DNA from: Salinicola avicenniae
Lineage (GTDB): Bacteria; Pseudomonadota; Gammaproteobacteria; Pseudomonadales; Halomonadaceae
DNA: 64,000 nt
NCBI RefSeq assembly: GCF_023736115.1
Contig: NZ_JAKQZC010000005.1
Coordinates: forward strand, 62,001 to 126,000
Reading direction: 5' to 3'
The notes below the pieces were generated by a model. The model was not told the DNA's origin. It did no database searches and worked only from the letters and a program-made list of their open reading frames with translations. Made by a program: the position numbers and the translations under genes. Position 1 is the first letter of the stretch; every line of letters starts with the position of its first letter. Positions 62,691 to 64,000 of the stretch are shown in pieces.

Positions 62691-62786
62691 GGCAAATGCG
62701 CCCGTCTGGAAGCCGGCCTCTCTATCGCACCGCACGACGGGCTACACTGGTTCCCTATCACCTGAATCCGCACGGAGGACACCCCA

Positions 62787-63434
62787 ATGAGCGATCTCGC
62801 CGGAATGCGTCGCGACTACGAAGGCGAAGCGCTTGCCCCGGAGAATACGCCCGATTCGCCGATGCCGCTGTTCGAGCACTGGCTGGCACAAGCCATTGAG
62901 CAGGAAGGGCTCGACGCCAACGCGATGACGCTGGCGACAGTAGATAGCGCCGGGCATCCACATGCGCGCATCGTCCTGATCAAAGGGGTCGACGACGCGG
63001 GACTGCGCTTCTACACCAATTACCAGAGTCAGAAAGGTAACGAGTTAGCCCATGTGCCACACGCCGCCATCGTCTTCTGGTGGCCGGCCCTGCAGCGTCA
63101 AATCCGCGTGGAAGGCCGAGTCGAGAAAGTCGACCCCGCGCTATCCGATGATTATTTCGCCAGTCGTCCGCGCAAGAGTCAGCTGGCCGCCTGGGTCTCT
63201 CAGCAGAGTGTGGAAATTCCGGATCGCGATTGGATGCGCGAGCGACTGGCACGCTTTGAGCAGGTGTATGCCGATCAACTCGTGGAGCGCCCGCCACACT
63301 GGGGTGGCTACCGGCTGGTGCCACACACGTTTGAATTTTGGCAAGGGCAGCGTAGCCGTCTCCACGATCGCGTTCGCTATACGCGCCATGATCATCAAGC
63401 CGACGACTGGCACCGCACGCGACTGGCGCCGTAG
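62787..63434 (+). CDS. pdxH: Pyridoxamine 5'-phosphate oxidase
   Basis: 215 residues. FMN enzyme that makes pyridoxal 5'-phosphate from pyridoxamine or pyridoxine 5'-phosphate. MTLATVDSAGHPHARIVLIKGVDDAGLRFYTNYQSQKGNEL (about 46-86) holds the FMN-binding residues, and the C-terminal signature contains EFWQGQRSRLHDRVRYTR. The ectB and other PLP enzymes in the window depend on its product. ATG at 62787 follows CGGAGGAC. Confidence 0.96.
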   Translation: MSDLAGMRRDYEGEALAPENTPDSPMPLFEHWLAQAIEQEGLDANAMTLATVDSAGHPHARIVLIKGVDDAGLRFYTNYQSQKGNELAHVPHAAIVFWWPALQRQIRVEGRVEKVDPALSDDYFASRPRKSQLAAWVSQQSVEIPDRDWMRERLARFEQVYADQLVERPPHWGGYRLVPHTFEFWQGQRSRLHDRVRYTRHDHQADDWHRTRLAP

Positions 63435-63473
63435 GCGCCGTCTCGCGGCCAACTGCCGCAACGACCGGCATAA

Positions 63474-63500
63474 AAAAGCCCGGCTCACGGCCGGGCTTTT
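63474..63500. terminator. Bidirectional terminator between pdxH and betaine-binding gene
   Basis: AAAAGCCCGGC / GCCGGGCTTTT, a perfect 11-base stem with a five-base loop, A-run on the left and T-run on the right, so it can act for both converging genes. Confidence 0.88.
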
Positions 63501-63545
63501 GACGTCGGCCTGTCGGTCATCTAGCCGACAGCCTTCAAGCGCCGA

Positions 63546-64000
63546 TCAGTCTTCGACGCCTTCGGTCCACTCCGCGACGACGTCCGGGTTGTCGGCCACC
63601 CACTTCTTCGCGTTCTCGTAGGGATCGCTACCCTCTTCCTGGTTCATGAGCATGACTTCGCTCATCTGCTCCGGCGTCCAGTGGAAGTTGTCGAGAATGG
63701 CATAGGCACCCGGCATCTCTTCCTTGAAGCCTTTGTGCACGATGGTATCGATCTGCTCGGCATCCCCGAAGGCTTTTTCCGGATCGTCGAGGTATTTCAG
63801 ATCCCAGCGCGCGAACATCCAGTGCGGTGTCCAGCCTGTCACCACGATATCTTCCTGGTTCTCGACCGCCGTCGCCAGTGCCGAAGTCATGGCAGCCCCA
63901 CTGCTGGACTGGAGCGACAGGTCATCCATGTCGTAGACATCCATGGCATTCTCGGTCTGCGCCATGAGGCCCGCGCCGGGATCAATGCCGACGATCTGGC
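63546..64000 (-). CDS. Glycine betaine/proline ABC transporter binding protein, N-terminal part outside window
   Basis: The C-terminal 151 codons are visible; the gene continues past base 64000. The visible start reads QIVGIDPGAGLMAQTENAM, the OpuAC/ProX family core, followed by TGWTPHWMFARWDLKYLDDP, which lines the betaine cage with tryptophans (WTPHW, FARW), and an acidic C-terminus. The protein delivers betaine or similar osmolytes to an ABC importer in the cell envelope. Together with ectABC it fits osmoadaptation. Membrane and ATPase genes would lie outside the window. Confidence 0.9.
   Translation of the reverse strand, partial: QIVGIDPGAGLMAQTENAMDVYDMDDLSLQSSSGAAMTSALATAVENQEDIVVTGWTPHWMFARWDLKYLDDPEKAFGDAEQIDTIVHKGFKEEMPGAYAILDNFHWTPEQMSEVMLMNQEEGSDPYENAKKWVADNPDVVAEWTEGVED

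Overview
The window looks like chromosome of a GC-rich, halophilic gammaproteobacterium, most likely a member of the Halomonadaceae (Halomonas/Salinicola/Chromohalobacter type). The evidence is a complete ectABC ectoine cluster, the 3' part of a glycine-betaine binding protein at the right edge, and a pseudomonad-like core gene order (ubiG-mupP next to a yciK-type SDR; yfgD-wrbA-DUF2069). I see no tRNA or rRNA gene, no insertion sequence, no phage gene and no CRISPR array. The genus is an inference.

Layout. 1-4.5 kb: end of a YihY/BrkB membrane protein overlapping acylphosphatase; a leftward operon of D-2-hydroxyacid dehydrogenase, ribokinase-like kinase and nucleoside hydrolase; a FmdB-type zinc ribbon protein. 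4.6-9.1 kb: aspS, an 84-codon unknown gene translationally coupled to ruvC, then ruvAB. 9.1-14.5 kb: ybgC-tolQRAB-pal-cpoB, the Tol-Pal cell-envelope operon. 14.5-16.8 kb: yciK-like SDR convergent with ubiG-mupP. 17.1-19.9 kb: galU followed by a UDP-glucose dehydrogenase homologue without its catalytic cysteine, convergent with an Fe/Mn superoxide dismutase homologue that has lost all four metal ligands. 20.2-27.9 kb: a membrane-anchored coiled-coil protein, tamA, tamB and msrA. 28.0-36.9 kb (leftward): a five-gene peptide ABC transporter, a LysR regulator, prolidase pepQ and a YheT hydrolase. 37.2-39.4 kb: beta carbonic anhydrase divergent from glutathione reductase. 39.8-42.2 kb: ectABC with a repeat-bearing upstream region. 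42.3-47.1 kb (leftward): cyoABCDE, cytochrome bo-type quinol oxidase. 47.8-49.4 kb: zur-hisI-yidD, then sufE leftward. 49.6-52.3 kb: a KfrA-type DNA-binding coiled-coil gene, an orphan TAXI receptor and nfuA. 52.6-58.6 kb: metH, then siroheme sulfite reductase with DUF934. 58.7-63.4 kb: Smr protein, membrane-anchored GGCT-like protein, the coupled yfgD-wrbA-DUF2069-membrane protein group, pdxH. 63.5 kb to the end: betaine-binding protein, cut by the window edge.

How the genes fit together. Most of the window is housekeeping: DNA repair (ruvABC), envelope integrity (Tol-Pal, TamAB), respiration (cyo), sulfur and one-carbon metabolism (sulfite reductase, metH), Fe-S biogenesis (sufE, nfuA), redox balance (gor, msrA) and osmoprotection (ectABC, betaine uptake). 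The unusual signals are: two enzyme homologues with destroyed active sites whose genes converge; an unknown small gene coupled to ruvC; an unknown coiled-coil gene in the tamAB operon; a zur-hisI-yidD group behind a perfect AT-rich palindrome; a KfrA homologue behind repeated TACGTA elements; and short tandem repeats upstream of aspS and ectA. I did not see a clear multi-gene new defence or mobile system.
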